Shown: piece by piece, positions 51,991-60,780 of the stretch
Layout of the letters: every line of letters begins with the position of its first letter
Position numbering within the stretch: the first letter of the stretch is position 1
Assembly (NCBI RefSeq): GCF_004123845.1
Contig: NZ_NBDP01000003.1
Coordinates: 620,001-684,000, forward strand
Length of the DNA stretch: 64,000 nt
Reading direction: 5' to 3'
DNA from: Allobosea sp. Tri-44
GTDB lineage: Bacteria; Pseudomonadota; Alphaproteobacteria; Rhizobiales; Beijerinckiaceae
Notes under the pieces: generated by a model
Told to the model about the DNA's origin: nothing
Databases searched by the model: none
What the model saw: only the letters and a program-made list of their open reading frames with translations
Made by a program: the position numbers and the translations under genes

Positions 51991-52839
51991 TCAGGCCGCG
52001 AACCAGTTGCGCGCCGGCAGCGACTGCACCACCGGCCCCGGCACCGCCATGTCCATCCGGCCGACGACCTGGCCATGGGCGATCTTGGCCGGCTTGTCGT
52101 GCACCGGCAGCAGGAACGCACCGGCCGAGAGCAGCTTCTTGATCGCCGCCTTCTCCTCGCGCTTGGAGACGCCGTGATTGCCGGTGGTGCGCGGCTCGTT
52201 GGCGTGCAACTCGTGGAAGGGCGCGACGATCTGGTCGTTGAAGTCGTAGATCACGTCGCCGCAGATGATGGCGCGGCCTTCGTTCGTATCGACATGGACG
52301 TTCATCGAGCCTTCGGTATGGGCGCCAGCGGCTTCGAGATAGCAGCCGGGGAAGAGCTCGATCATTCCCGACAGTTCGAGATCCTCGAAGCGCAGCGCAT
52401 CGCGCGTGTGCAGCCGGTCGATCAGGTGCTTGATGTCGGGCGCCGGATATTGCGGGTGCATCAGCCCGGAGACGGAGTATTCGAGCTCGCGCCGATTGAC
52501 GAGCACCGTGGTGTTCATCGGGAAGAGCTCGTCCTTCCCGGCATGGTCGATATGGAGATGGGTGTGCATGACATAGCGCACATCGCCCATCCGCACGCCG
52601 TGCCGGGCGAGCTGGTTCTCGATCATGTTCTCGTGGAACTGGAGGCCGCGCATGCCGAGGCTCTCCATGATCTGGTTGTGGCGGTAGCCGGTATCGACCA
52701 CCACCGGCCAGGGACCGCCGAGGATCAGGAAGCCATAGGTCGGCACGCGGCGGGTGCGGCCGCAATCGCGGCCGAGCACGAGGAAGCTCGATTCCAGCTC
52801 GATATCGCCATAGTCGAGGATCTTGATTTCGAGCGCCAT
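51991..52839 (-). CDS. Metallo-beta-lactamase-fold hydrolase, AHL-lactonase-like
   Basis: A 282-residue MBL-fold protein with the zinc motif HxHxDH at residues 94-99 (MHTHLHIDHAGK), PVVVDTGYRHNQ, EAAGAHTEGSMNV with the next His, IICGDVIYDF with the bridging Asp, and a late LLPVHD. The arrangement fits the N-acyl-homoserine-lactonase branch, which also contains catabolic lactonases. ATG 52839 has GGAGG eight bases upstream; ATG 52845 would overlap it. In this cluster a role in opening a lactone intermediate is more likely than quorum quenching. Confidence 0.88.
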   Translation of the reverse strand: MALEIKILDYGDIELESSFLVLGRDCGRTRRVPTYGFLILGGPWPVVVDTGYRHNQIMESLGMRGLQFHENMIENQLARHGVRMGDVRYVMHTHLHIDHAGKDELFPMNTTVLVNRRELEYSVSGLMHPQYPAPDIKHLIDRLHTRDALRFEDLELSGMIELFPGCYLEAAGAHTEGSMNVHVDTNEGRAIICGDVIYDFNDQIVAPFHELHANEPRTTGNHGVSKREEKAAIKKLLSAGAFLLPVHDKPAKIAHGQVVGRMDMAVPGPVVQSLPARNWFAA

Positions 52840-52857
52840 GGACATGCCTCCCCTTGA

Positions 52858-53739
52858 TTATTGGCCGAGGCGGTAGATCCGCCTCGCGGTCTCGTTGAAC
52901 ACCGCCGCCTGTGCAGCCTCGGGCACGGCAGCTCGATGCGCTGCGATCAGCTCGGCATAGCTCGTCCAGAGCTTCTCGATCGGAAAGTTCGAGCCGAACA
53001 GGCAGCGCTCAGGACCGAACAGGCCAAGCGTCTCGCCGATGATGAAGGCGATCGTCTCGGGATCGTTCTGGCGCAGGAAGGTGCCGAGGCCTGAGAGCTT
53101 GCTGACGATGTTGGGCTGGGCTGCCAAAAGCGTCATGCCCGCGCGCCAGGCGGCGATACCCTCCGGCGAAACATCCTCCAGCATGCCGGCGTGCTGGAGC
53201 ACGAAAGTCACGCCCGGGCAGGCGGCGGCGAGCTCGGCTGCGCCCGCCATTTGGCCGGCGAAGACCTGGAGATCGAAGCTAAAGCGGTAATCGGCGAGCC
53301 GGCCGACATTGGCGATCAATCGCGGATCGCGTGCGAGATCCGGCCCGCTGGCAAAGCGGTAGAGCGCGTTCTCGTGCCAGTGCAATTGCATGCGCACGCC
53401 GCGCACCCGGGCGTTGCGCGCAAACTGGTCAAGCTGCGGGCGGACATCGCCGGCGAGCATGTCGGCATAGGCGACGATGGCGATCGGGAAACCTGATTCC
53501 TCCGAGGCCTGCGAGACGTAGGCGACCTCATCGAGATAACGGTCCGTGGCCCAGTTGGCCTGGACATAGACGGCTTCAGTCACGCCCGCCGGGCGGCAAT
53601 CGCCGAGATATTCCGTAACCGGATAATCGCGCCGGATCGGCTCATAGGGCCCGAAGATGCGCGGCTGCATCGGCCCGAGCAGCCAGGGCAGGTCGGCCTG
53701 CCGCCAGATGTGGAAATGGGAGTCGACGATGCCGGTCAT
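52858..53739 (-). CDS. Amidohydrolase-2 family hydrolase (lactone/dicarboxylate type)
   Basis: A 293-residue TIM-barrel amidohydrolase: GIVDSHFHIWRQADLPWLLG (His-x-His), then VRGVRMQLHWHENALYRF, GVTFVLQHAGMLEDV and LFGSNFPIEKL with the final acidic position replaced by Asn-Phe-Pro context. It resembles 2-pyrone-4,6-dicarboxylate or fuconolactone-type lactonases. The start overlaps the CoxE-like stop (ATGA), so it belongs to the hydroxylase operon and probably hydrolyses a ring-derived lactone. Confidence 0.88.
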   Translation of the reverse strand: MTGIVDSHFHIWRQADLPWLLGPMQPRIFGPYEPIRRDYPVTEYLGDCRPAGVTEAVYVQANWATDRYLDEVAYVSQASEESGFPIAIVAYADMLAGDVRPQLDQFARNARVRGVRMQLHWHENALYRFASGPDLARDPRLIANVGRLADYRFSFDLQVFAGQMAGAAELAAACPGVTFVLQHAGMLEDVSPEGIAAWRAGMTLLAAQPNIVSKLSGLGTFLRQNDPETIAFIIGETLGLFGPERCLFGSNFPIEKLWTSYAELIAAHRAAVPEAAQAAVFNETARRIYRLGQ

Positions 53740-54851
53740 GCCGCTTGCGTGCCTCCGAGCGAAAGGATGTGCCGGCAGATCCGCGCCGTGCTGCCGCCAT
53801 CCGAAAGGCTGGCGAGGCGCGGCGCGATCAGCCTGAGCGCCTCGGTCTCGGGCCGGTAGCCGGGATCGGCCGCCAATGGTGTCAGCCAGTCGATCCGATG
53901 GGCGCGCTGGGCGAGCCGGGCGACGGCACTGACCAGGGCCGATGGATCGCCGCGTTCGAGACCGTCCGAAAGCACGATGACGATGGCGCCGCGGGCGTAG
54001 GAGGCGAAGCGGGGTACAGAGAGGAAGGCCTGCAGCGCGTCGCCGATGCGCGTGCCGCCGTCCCAGTCGGCGACGAGCCCGGAGGCTTCGGCCAGCGCCT
54101 GCTCGCGCCGCTTGCGCCGCAGCGCCCGCGTGACGCGGGTCAGCCTTGTGCCGAAGGTGAAGACCTCGACCCGCTGCGTCGCCTGCACGATGGTGTGCGC
54201 GAGCGCGAGATTGGCGTCGCTGCGCTGCTTCATCGAGCCGGAGACGTCGATCATGAGCAGGATCGGCCGGGGCCGCGTCACGCGCCGGAGCCGCTTGAGA
54301 CTCATCACCTCGCCGTCGTGGCGGATCGCATCCTTGAGGCTGCGGGCGAGATCGACGACGGGGCCGCGTCGCGCGGTCCGATGACGATAGCCACGGCGGC
54401 GGGGCAGCGCGGCCGGCAATGCCCGGCTGAAACGGCGCAAGGTCTCGCTCTCGTCGAGGGTCGCTAGTCGGCGCACCGACAAGGCCTCGGCGCCGGTCGC
54501 AACCTGGCCCGTCTCGTTGGCCTCGTCGGCGATCAGGATTTCGCGCGAGCCGGAATCCTCCTGGACCGAAATGTCCTCGTCCGGCGCGAAGTCGTCATCG
54601 CCGGGCTCGGCGAGGGCGCCGCCGAGGAAATGCATGTCGAACAGCGCATCGAAGCGTTCGCGCTGCTCGGGATGGGGTGCGAGCGTGGCGGTGGCAGCCT
54701 TATGGATATCAGCGATGCTGCGCGGGCCGAGCAGTTCGATCGCCATCAGGAAGCTGGTGGTCTGCTCGGGCGCGGCAGCGATACCGTGCTCGCGCAGCAG
54801 CGCAGGGAAGGCGACGAAGAGCCGGGCAGCGGCGGGCAGGGGCGCAATCAT
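53736..54851 (-). CDS. CoxE-like VWA-domain maturation protein
   Basis: The 371-residue protein is of the CoxE type (DUF in the N-terminal half, VWA in the C-terminal half). The MIDAS motif is intact (ILLMIDVSGSMKQRSD), followed by a threonine in VEVFTFGTRLTRVTRAL and IVIVLSDGLERGDP. CoxE works with the AAA+ protein CoxD in inserting the S and Cu (or Mo-associated) centre of CO dehydrogenase-family enzymes. Its start overlaps the CoxD-like stop (ATGA). Confidence 0.9.
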   Translation of the reverse strand: MIAPLPAAARLFVAFPALLREHGIAAAPEQTTSFLMAIELLGPRSIADIHKAATATLAPHPEQRERFDALFDMHFLGGALAEPGDDDFAPDEDISVQEDSGSREILIADEANETGQVATGAEALSVRRLATLDESETLRRFSRALPAALPRRRGYRHRTARRGPVVDLARSLKDAIRHDGEVMSLKRLRRVTRPRPILLMIDVSGSMKQRSDANLALAHTIVQATQRVEVFTFGTRLTRVTRALRRKRREQALAEASGLVADWDGGTRIGDALQAFLSVPRFASYARGAIVIVLSDGLERGDPSALVSAVARLAQRAHRIDWLTPLAADPGYRPETEALRLIAPRLASLSDGGSTARICRHILSLGGTQAA

Positions 54852-55732
54852 GCCGCCAGCCCCGGAATGAATAGCGGCAGGCGCGGCCGCAAATGGGCGA
54901 GGTCTTCCTCGTCCTTGATAGCGGCGCCGAGCGAACGGCGGAAGGCCTCCGGCCAGGGCGCGCCGGTCTGCGCCAGCGCCGTCGCGGCCTCGGCCCAGTC
55001 GACCGCCTCGGCGACGCCCGGCGGCTTGGCGAGCGGCTCCTGCCGCAGCAGTCCCACAGCCTGGACGACCGCGCGTGCCGTGCTCTCGGCAACGGCGGAG
55101 GAGCGCAGCATGATGATCTGCGCCTCCCGCTCGGCTTCCGGATAGGCGATGTAGTGGTAGACGCAGCGGCGCCTGAGCGCTTCGTGCAGCTCGCGGGTGC
55201 GGTTCGAGGTCAGGATCACGACCGGTCGTTCGGCGGCGCGCAGCGTGCCACGCTCGGGGATCGAGATCGAAAAATCCGAGAGGAATTCGAGCAGGAAGGC
55301 TTCGAATTCATGGTCGGAGCGGTCGATCTCGTCGATCAGCAGCACGGTCGACTCCGGCCGCCGCAGCGTCGCCAGCATCGGCCGTTCGATCAGGAAATCG
55401 TCGCGATAGATGTCGAGCTGCTCGCCTTCCCTCGCCTGACGGATGGCGAGCATCTGGCGCGGATAGTTCCACTCGTAGAGTGCGGCGGCGGCGTCGATGC
55501 CTTCGAAGCATTGCAGGCGGATGAGCTGGCGGCCGAGAATGCCCGCGAGGGCCTTGGCGGCCTCGGTCTTGCCGACGCCGGGCGCGCCTTCGAGCAGCAG
55601 CGGCTTGCCGAGCGCAAGCGAGAGGTAGCCGGCCGTCGCGATGCCGTCATCGGCGAGATACATCGCCGCCTGGAGGGCCTCGGCGAGGTCCTCGGGGCTG
55701 GAGATGCCGGCGACGGTCGTCCTCAGGGCCAT
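54848..55732 (-). CDS. CoxD-like AAA+ ATPase (MoxR family)
   Basis: A 294-residue MoxR-type ATPase: Walker A LLEGAPGVGKTEAAKAL, Walker B VLLIDEIDRSDHEFEAFLLEF, sensor region VILTSNRTRELHEALRRRC and VYHYIAYPEAEREAQI. In CO dehydrogenase loci this position is held by CoxD, the ATPase that matures the molybdenum active site. It lies 4 bp from the end of the large-subunit C-terminal gene and overlaps CoxE. Confidence 0.9.
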   Translation of the reverse strand: MALRTTVAGISSPEDLAEALQAAMYLADDGIATAGYLSLALGKPLLLEGAPGVGKTEAAKALAGILGRQLIRLQCFEGIDAAAALYEWNYPRQMLAIRQAREGEQLDIYRDDFLIERPMLATLRRPESTVLLIDEIDRSDHEFEAFLLEFLSDFSISIPERGTLRAAERPVVILTSNRTRELHEALRRRCVYHYIAYPEAEREAQIIMLRSSAVAESTARAVVQAVGLLRQEPLAKPPGVAEAVDWAEAATALAQTGAPWPEAFRRSLGAAIKDEEDLAHLRPRLPLFIPGLAA

Positions 55733-55736
55733 GCCA

Positions 55737-56780
55737 TCACCGCCAGTTCACCGGGCCGCCACGCCGTGGGCCCGGTTTGACGCCGCCATTGGCCTTGATG
55801 CCGCGCAGGATCTTCTCCGGCGTGATCGGGAGTTCATCGACCCGCACGCCGATGGCGTTGTAGACGGCGTTGGCCACCGCCGGCAGCACCGGGTTGGCGC
55901 ACATCTCGCCCGGGCCCTTGCCGCCGAACGGCCCGTCCGGCGCCGGCCGCTCCAGCACGGTGACGTGATAGGGCGCGATGTCGCCCGGTCCCGGCATCAG
56001 GTACTCGTTGAAGTCGCGCGGGCCGTGCTCTGGGCTGGGGTAGTATGGTTCCGGCGTTTCGTAGAGGGCGTGGCTGATCCCCATCCAGGCCCCGCCGACG
56101 AGTTGCTGCTCGACCATGCGCGGATTGATGACGCGGCCGAGCTCATAGGCGCTGGTCATCCTGAGCACCTCGACCTCGCCGGTCTCGTCGTCGACGCTGA
56201 CATCGGCGACGAGGCAGGCATGGGCGAAAGCCGTGTTCGGATTCATCTCGCCGGTCTCGGTATCGACGGCCGAGAGCGGGATCAGGAAGATGCCGCGGCC
56301 GGCGATGGTCTTGCCCTGCTTGAACTGCGCCGCCTGAGCCGTCGCCTTGACCGTGATGCTGCGCGAGGGCGCGCCGCGGACATGGATGTTGCCGCGCCCA
56401 TCGGTGACGAGGTCGGCGGCGTTGACCTCGAGCTCCTCGGCCGCGGCCTCGAGCAATACGCCGCGCGCCTCGCGGGCGGCGACGATGATGGCGTTGCCCA
56501 TGCGGTGCGTGCCGCGCGAGGCGAAGGAGCCCATGTCATGCGGGCCGGTGTCGCTGTCGGCGGTGTCGACATAGACGTCCTCGACGGGAACGCCGAGCGT
56601 TTCGGCCGCAATCTGGCGCGAGACCTGTTTCATGCCCTGGCCGAGATCGATCGCCGAGAGCGCGACGGTGAACTTGCCGTCCGGGTTGGAATGGATCAGC
56701 GCCTGGCTCGGATCGCCGCCGAGATTCATGCCGATCGGATAGTTGACCGAGGCCATGCCGCGGCCTTCGTAACGGGCCAT
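55737..56780 (-). CDS. Xanthine dehydrogenase-family large subunit, C-terminal half (separate gene)
   Basis: The 347-residue product is only the last third to half of a molybdopterin-binding subunit: RGMASVNYPIG, the Moco-binding VALSAIDLGQGMKQVSRQIA, GPHDMGSFASRGTHRMGNA, VINPRMVEQQLVGGAWMGIS and GGKGPGEMCANPVLPAVANA. That last segment carries the catalytic Glu of the family. ATG 56780, with GAGG upstream, follows the N-terminal-half gene by one base, so the two must be made together and assembled. Neither part is a complete enzyme alone. Confidence 0.9.
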   Translation of the reverse strand: MARYEGRGMASVNYPIGMNLGGDPSQALIHSNPDGKFTVALSAIDLGQGMKQVSRQIAAETLGVPVEDVYVDTADSDTGPHDMGSFASRGTHRMGNAIIVAAREARGVLLEAAAEELEVNAADLVTDGRGNIHVRGAPSRSITVKATAQAAQFKQGKTIAGRGIFLIPLSAVDTETGEMNPNTAFAHACLVADVSVDDETGEVEVLRMTSAYELGRVINPRMVEQQLVGGAWMGISHALYETPEPYYPSPEHGPRDFNEYLMPGPGDIAPYHVTVLERPAPDGPFGGKGPGEMCANPVLPAVANAVYNAIGVRVDELPITPEKILRGIKANGGVKPGPRRGGPVNWR

Positions 56781-56781
56781 C

Positions 56782-58545
56782 TCAGCGCCTCCTCGTGCCG
56801 AAGACCGAAGAGAACCGTACCGCGCCATGCTGTGTCTGCGCCGGTGCAGCCGGCGGCGGGGCAGGGGGAGCGGGCGGCGGCTGGTAGGCGGGCGGGGCCG
56901 GATGCGAACCAGCCGGCTGATAGGATGGCGGCGGCGCTGGCTGATAGGCGTGAGGTGGTATCGCGGTCGCCGGCCGCGGCGGCTCGTAGCGCGGCACCTG
57001 CGTCGGCGCTGCGCGTCCGTCGCGCGCGCCCTCCATCACCGGCTGCTTGCTTGGCGCGATCCGGGTCGTGCCGGCGGGCAGTACCTGGGTCGCCGGCCCG
57101 CTGCGCGTATCGGGCCGGCCGATCTGGCCGCGGGCATCGAGCTGCGTCGCCGGGATCTGCGAGCGCTCGCCGGCGCCGCCGCCGACCAGCGAAGACGCCC
57201 GCTTCGCCTGCTCGGATAGCGGCCAGTTCGCCTTCTCGGCCGCGACCTGCACGCATTCGACCAGCGCCGTGTTCTTGGCGGCGCGTCGATGCGGTTTCAT
57301 GTCGCCGTCGCGATAGGCGTTGAGGATGCGCAGCTCCATCGGGTCCATGTTCGCGGCTTCGGCGAGGCGGTCCATCTGGACCTCGAGCGCGAAGTCGACG
57401 GCAGTGACGCCGAAGCCGCGCATGGCGGTGGACGGGCAGCGATTGGTGTAGGCGACGTAGATGTCGGAGGCGACGTTGGGGATCCAGTACGGCCCCGGCA
57501 CATGCGCCGTGCATTTGATCGCCGCATAGCTCGACAGCCGCGTATAGGCGCCAGCGTCGAAATAGCTGCGGATATGGCGGGCGACGATCCGCCCGTCGCG
57601 CATCAGCCCATCCTTGATGTAGATGCGCTCGGCCCCGCGCGGCGAGCCGTAGAGCATCTCCTCCTCGCGATCGAGCACGAAGCGCACCGGCCGGCCGGTC
57701 AGCATGGCGCCGAGCACGGCGAGCGGCTCGGTCAGCGAGTCGACCTTGCCGCCGAAGCCGCCACCAACGGTGCCGCCGATGAAATGCAGCTGGTTCGACT
57801 CGACATTGACGATCTTGGCGGTGGTGCCCAGCGCGAAGAACAGGCCCTGGGCGCAGGAGTGCACGACGAAGCGGCCGTTCTGCTCGGGTGCTGCGATCGA
57901 GCCATTGGTCTCCGTCGGCGCATGCTCGATCGGAGACATCTGGTAGCGATGCTCCATCACGATGTCGGCGCCGGAAAAACCGCGCTCGACATCGCCGAAG
58001 CGCAGCTTCTGATGGTCGAAGCGCTCGTGATATTCGAAGTAGTTGCCAGGATAGGTCTCGTTGACCACCGGCGCGCCGGCTTTCAGCGTCTCCTCGACGT
58101 CGAACACCGCCGGCAGCGGATCATAGTCGATCCGGACCAGCTTGCAGGCGGCCTGCGCCTGCGCCTCGCTGTCGGCGAGGATCGCCACGACGGGCTCGCC
58201 CTTGTAGCAGACCTTGCTCACCGCCAGCGACGGCTCGTCGTCCTTGCCGAAATTGATCAGGCTGAGCAGCGTGTTCTTGTTCACCGGGACATCGGCGCCG
58301 CGCAGCACGCGCTTGACGCCGGGCGCGCGCTCGGCGGCCGAGGTATCGATCGCGCGGATGCGGGCATGGTGATGCGGGCTGCGCACCACTTTCAGATGCA
58401 GCATGCCGTCGAAGGCGTGGTCGTCGAAGAAGCGGGTGCGCGCCGTGACATGGCCCGGCATGTCCTGGCGCTGTATGCCCTTGCCGACGACGTTCAGATT
58501 GTCGTCGCGCTCGTCGGCGAACAGGTCCTTGCGCATCTCGAGCAT
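56782..58545 (-). CDS. Xanthine dehydrogenase-family large subunit, N-terminal half with proline-rich tail
   Basis: The 587-residue protein holds the a/b-hammerhead domain (GKGIQRQDMPGHVTARTRFF, VVRSPHHHARIRAID) and the first molybdopterin-binding domain (FIGGTVGGGFGGKVDSLTEP and the active-site loop CPSTAMRGFGVTAVDFALEV, xanthine dehydrogenase-like RGFG). From about residue 455 the normal sequence gives way to about 130 residues of low-complexity Pro/Ala/Tyr/Gln sequence ending in SVFGTRRR. The rest of the subunit follows in the next gene. AAGGA precedes ATG 58545. Substrate unknown; an N-heteroaromatic or purine-like compound is likely. Confidence 0.9.
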   Translation of the reverse strand: MLEMRKDLFADERDDNLNVVGKGIQRQDMPGHVTARTRFFDDHAFDGMLHLKVVRSPHHHARIRAIDTSAAERAPGVKRVLRGADVPVNKNTLLSLINFGKDDEPSLAVSKVCYKGEPVVAILADSEAQAQAACKLVRIDYDPLPAVFDVEETLKAGAPVVNETYPGNYFEYHERFDHQKLRFGDVERGFSGADIVMEHRYQMSPIEHAPTETNGSIAAPEQNGRFVVHSCAQGLFFALGTTAKIVNVESNQLHFIGGTVGGGFGGKVDSLTEPLAVLGAMLTGRPVRFVLDREEEMLYGSPRGAERIYIKDGLMRDGRIVARHIRSYFDAGAYTRLSSYAAIKCTAHVPGPYWIPNVASDIYVAYTNRCPSTAMRGFGVTAVDFALEVQMDRLAEAANMDPMELRILNAYRDGDMKPHRRAAKNTALVECVQVAAEKANWPLSEQAKRASSLVGGGAGERSQIPATQLDARGQIGRPDTRSGPATQVLPAGTTRIAPSKQPVMEGARDGRAAPTQVPRYEPPRPATAIPPHAYQPAPPPSYQPAGSHPAPPAYQPPPAPPAPPPAAPAQTQHGAVRFSSVFGTRRR

Positions 58546-58559
58546 GGCGGGTTCCTTCT

Positions 58560-59042
58560 TCAGGCCCGGCGCGCGCCGGGCGCGTCCGCTGCGGCGAGAA
58601 TGGCGGCGATGATCGGCTCGTAACCGGTGCAGCGGCAGATATTGCCGCTGATCGCCTCGACGACCTCTTCGCGGCTCGGCTGCGGGTTCTTCGCCAGCAG
58701 CGCCCGCGCCGCGGTCAGCATGCCCGGCGTGCAGAAGCCGCATTGGGCGGCGAAATGATCCATGAAGGCGTCCTGCAGCGGGTGGAGCTCCGGCCCGTTC
58801 GCCATCCCCGAGGTGGTCTCGATCTGGCGGCCCTCGCAGGAGACCGCGAGCGTCAGGCAGGCGAGCTGCGGCTCTCCGTCGACCAGCACGGTGCAGACGC
58901 CGCAGGTGCCCTGGCCGCAGCCATATTTCGGGCCGAAATCGCCGAGCCCGCGCCGGAGCGTGTCGAGCAGGTTGCTCGCCGGATCGACGAAGGTGGCACG
59001 ATCACTGCCATTGAGGCGGAACTGGACCGGGAGCTTGGCCAT
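58560..59042 (-). CDS. Xanthine dehydrogenase-family 2Fe-2S subunit
   Basis: A 160-residue small subunit with both iron-sulfur sites: plant-type KYGCGQGTCGVCTVLVDGEP with LAC, and the helical CGFCTPGMLTAARALL/NICRCTGY site. It passes electrons from the Mo centre to the FAD subunit. It lies 14 bp before the large-subunit gene; length is normal. Confidence 0.95.
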   Translation of the reverse strand: MAKLPVQFRLNGSDRATFVDPASNLLDTLRRGLGDFGPKYGCGQGTCGVCTVLVDGEPQLACLTLAVSCEGRQIETTSGMANGPELHPLQDAFMDHFAAQCGFCTPGMLTAARALLAKNPQPSREEVVEAISGNICRCTGYEPIIAAILAAADAPGARRA

Positions 59043-59053
59043 GGCGCGCCTCC

Positions 59054-59875
59054 TCAGCGCGGCTCGCCGGCCAGAAGCCGGCCGAGATGGACGGGGAGGA
59101 TCTCGCGCCGGTACCACTCGCTGGCGATCGCGTCGGTGGCAGGGCGGCAGCCTTCGAGTGCTGCCTGCTTTGCCGCCTGGGTCGCCGCCTGGTCGAGCGG
59201 CTTGCCGTCGAGCGCCCGCTCGACGCCGCGGGCGCGGATCGGTGTCGGCGCCATCGCGCCATAGGCCACCCGCGCCTGCGCGACGCGGCCGCCCGAGAGC
59301 GGCAGGTATGCCGCGATCGAGAGCACCGAGATGCCCTTCGGCTTGACCCGGCTGATCTTGCGGAAATGGAATTCGGCCGGGTTCTGCGGTCTTGCGAACT
59401 GAACCGCGGTGACCAGGCCCTGGCCGCCGCGCTCGCGAGCGCTCAGGAAATCCTCCAGCGATACCGCCCGGCCCGAGCCATAGCCGGATTGCAGCACGAC
59501 CTGCGCATCGAGCGCCAGCAGCGCCACGGTGAAGTCGCCATAAGGCGTGCCGGCGAAGAGGTTGCCGCCGATCGTCGCCATCGTCCGGACCGCCGGCCCG
59601 CCGATGCCGCGTGCAGGCGCATGGAGATAGGCAAGGTCGCGGTTGGCCAGCACCATCGCCATGGTCACGCCGGCGCCGAGCTCGACGCGGGCGCCGCCGG
59701 CGCTCATCTGCCGCAAGACCGGATCGGTGACGCGCACCAGCGTGCCCTCGGTCAGCCGGCCCTCATTGACCTCGCGCATCACCAGCGTGCCGCCGCCGAT
59801 CAGCAGCGCCTGGCGATCGCCGGAGAGGATGCCGGCGGCTTCCGACAGGCTCGCGCAGGTTCTCAGATCGAGCAT
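59054..59875 (-). CDS. Xanthine dehydrogenase-family FAD-binding subunit
   Basis: A 273-residue medium subunit with the two FAD motifs: LLIGGGTLVMREV and RTMATIGGNLFAGTPYGDFT, plus a C-terminal CO-dehydrogenase flavoprotein domain (VAQARVAYGAMAPTPIRARG). It transfers electrons to NAD or a quinone. It is preceded by an SRPBCC gene (1-bp gap) and followed by the 2Fe-2S gene, giving the order medium-small-large. Confidence 0.94.
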   Translation of the reverse strand: MLDLRTCASLSEAAGILSGDRQALLIGGGTLVMREVNEGRLTEGTLVRVTDPVLRQMSAGGARVELGAGVTMAMVLANRDLAYLHAPARGIGGPAVRTMATIGGNLFAGTPYGDFTVALLALDAQVVLQSGYGSGRAVSLEDFLSARERGGQGLVTAVQFARPQNPAEFHFRKISRVKPKGISVLSIAAYLPLSGGRVAQARVAYGAMAPTPIRARGVERALDGKPLDQAATQAAKQAALEGCRPATDAIASEWYRREILPVHLGRLLAGEPR

Positions 59876-59876
59876 G

Positions 59877-60329
59877 TCAAACCTCCTCGCCGACGATCAC
59901 CGGCAGGCGGCGAACCGCCTCGATGCCGTTGGTGTAGACCTCGTCGCCGACGAGTCTGGCGAGTTCCGCCTCCCGCCCGGGCGGCGTGGTGAAGCGGCTT
60001 TCCCAGTGCCAGAAACTGCGATTGCCGTCGGTCACCGGCAGCAGACGGACATGGGCGACATAGTTGAACAGCGGGATCGGCGTATCGAGCAGGCAGTAGC
60101 TGAAGGTCATTTCGAGATCGGAGAGCGTCAGCAGCTGCTCGCGCAGCTCGCTGCCGTCGCGCAGAACGAAGCGTCTGATGCAGCCGACGCGGTCGGACGG
60201 GTAGGCGCGCTCGATCTCGCTCCGCGCTACGATGGGATGCCACTTGTCGTGCCCGTTGAAGTCGCGCAGGACCGACCAGAGCCGGTCGGCCGGCGTATCG
60301 ATGATCGTGCTGCGGACGACATGGGGCAT
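59877..60329 (-). CDS. CoxG-like SRPBCC protein, paralogue 1
   Basis: A 150-residue START/SRPBCC-fold protein: STIIDTPADRLWSVLRDFNG, HDKWHPIVARSEIE, VGCIRRFVLRDGSELREQLL and YCLLDTPIPLFNYVAHVRLL. CoxG proteins anchor CO dehydrogenase at the membrane or carry substrates or quinones. It begins 2 bp after the stop of the neighbouring paralogue, to which it is similar throughout but not identical. Confidence 0.88.
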   Translation of the reverse strand: MPHVVRSTIIDTPADRLWSVLRDFNGHDKWHPIVARSEIERAYPSDRVGCIRRFVLRDGSELREQLLTLSDLEMTFSYCLLDTPIPLFNYVAHVRLLPVTDGNRSFWHWESRFTTPPGREAELARLVGDEVYTNGIEAVRRLPVIVGEEV

Positions 60330-60331
60330 GG

Positions 60332-60769
60332 CTATCCCCCGAATGCGCGCTTGAGGGCGTCGAACCCGCCCTGGAAGACGTTGGTGCCGATGCCGGCGAC
60401 GAGCTCGGCTTCCTTCTCCGGCGCGCAGTCGAAATCGGCCGACCACTCGATGAAGGTCCGCTCCTGGTCGGTGACCGGTGTCAGCCGGAGTGTCGCGACG
60501 TAGTTGGTCAGCGGCATCGGCGAGTCGAGGATCGAATAGGTGCAGAACATGTCGTAGTCGGAGAGGCCGAGGAGCTGCTCGCGCAGCCGGTCGCCGCTGC
60601 GCAGCGAGAAGGCGCGAATGCAGCCGACCTTGTCGGCCGGCTCGCCGTTCTCGATCCGGCTCTCGGCGATACGGGGGTGCCAGTTCGGCAGGCCGTTGAA
60701 GTCGCGCACCCGGGCCCAGACCTTGACGGCGGGAGCGGCGATGACGCTGGAAACGTAGACGCGGGCCAT
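60332..60769 (-). CDS. CoxG-like SRPBCC protein, paralogue 2
   Basis: A 145-residue SRPBCC-fold protein with the same motifs as its neighbour: SVIAAPAVKVWARVRDFNGL, PNWHPRIAESRIENGE, VGCIRAFSLRSGDRLREQLL and ILDSPMPLTNYVATLRLTPV. The tandem duplication suggests a heterodimer or two ligands. It is 11 bp after the flotillin gene, so flotillin, both SRPBCC proteins and the hydroxylase subunits form one transcription unit. Confidence 0.88.
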   Translation of the reverse strand: MARVYVSSVIAAPAVKVWARVRDFNGLPNWHPRIAESRIENGEPADKVGCIRAFSLRSGDRLREQLLGLSDYDMFCTYSILDSPMPLTNYVATLRLTPVTDQERTFIEWSADFDCAPEKEAELVAGIGTNVFQGGFDALKRAFGG

Positions 60770-60780
60770 CGGTCAGCGCC

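Noticed and set aside
52858..60769. True CO dehydrogenase assignment for the molybdenum hydroxylase
   Set aside because: The active-site loop reads AMRGFG as in xanthine dehydrogenase-type enzymes, not the CSFR or GAGR loop of CoxL proteins, despite the CoxD/E/G neighbours.
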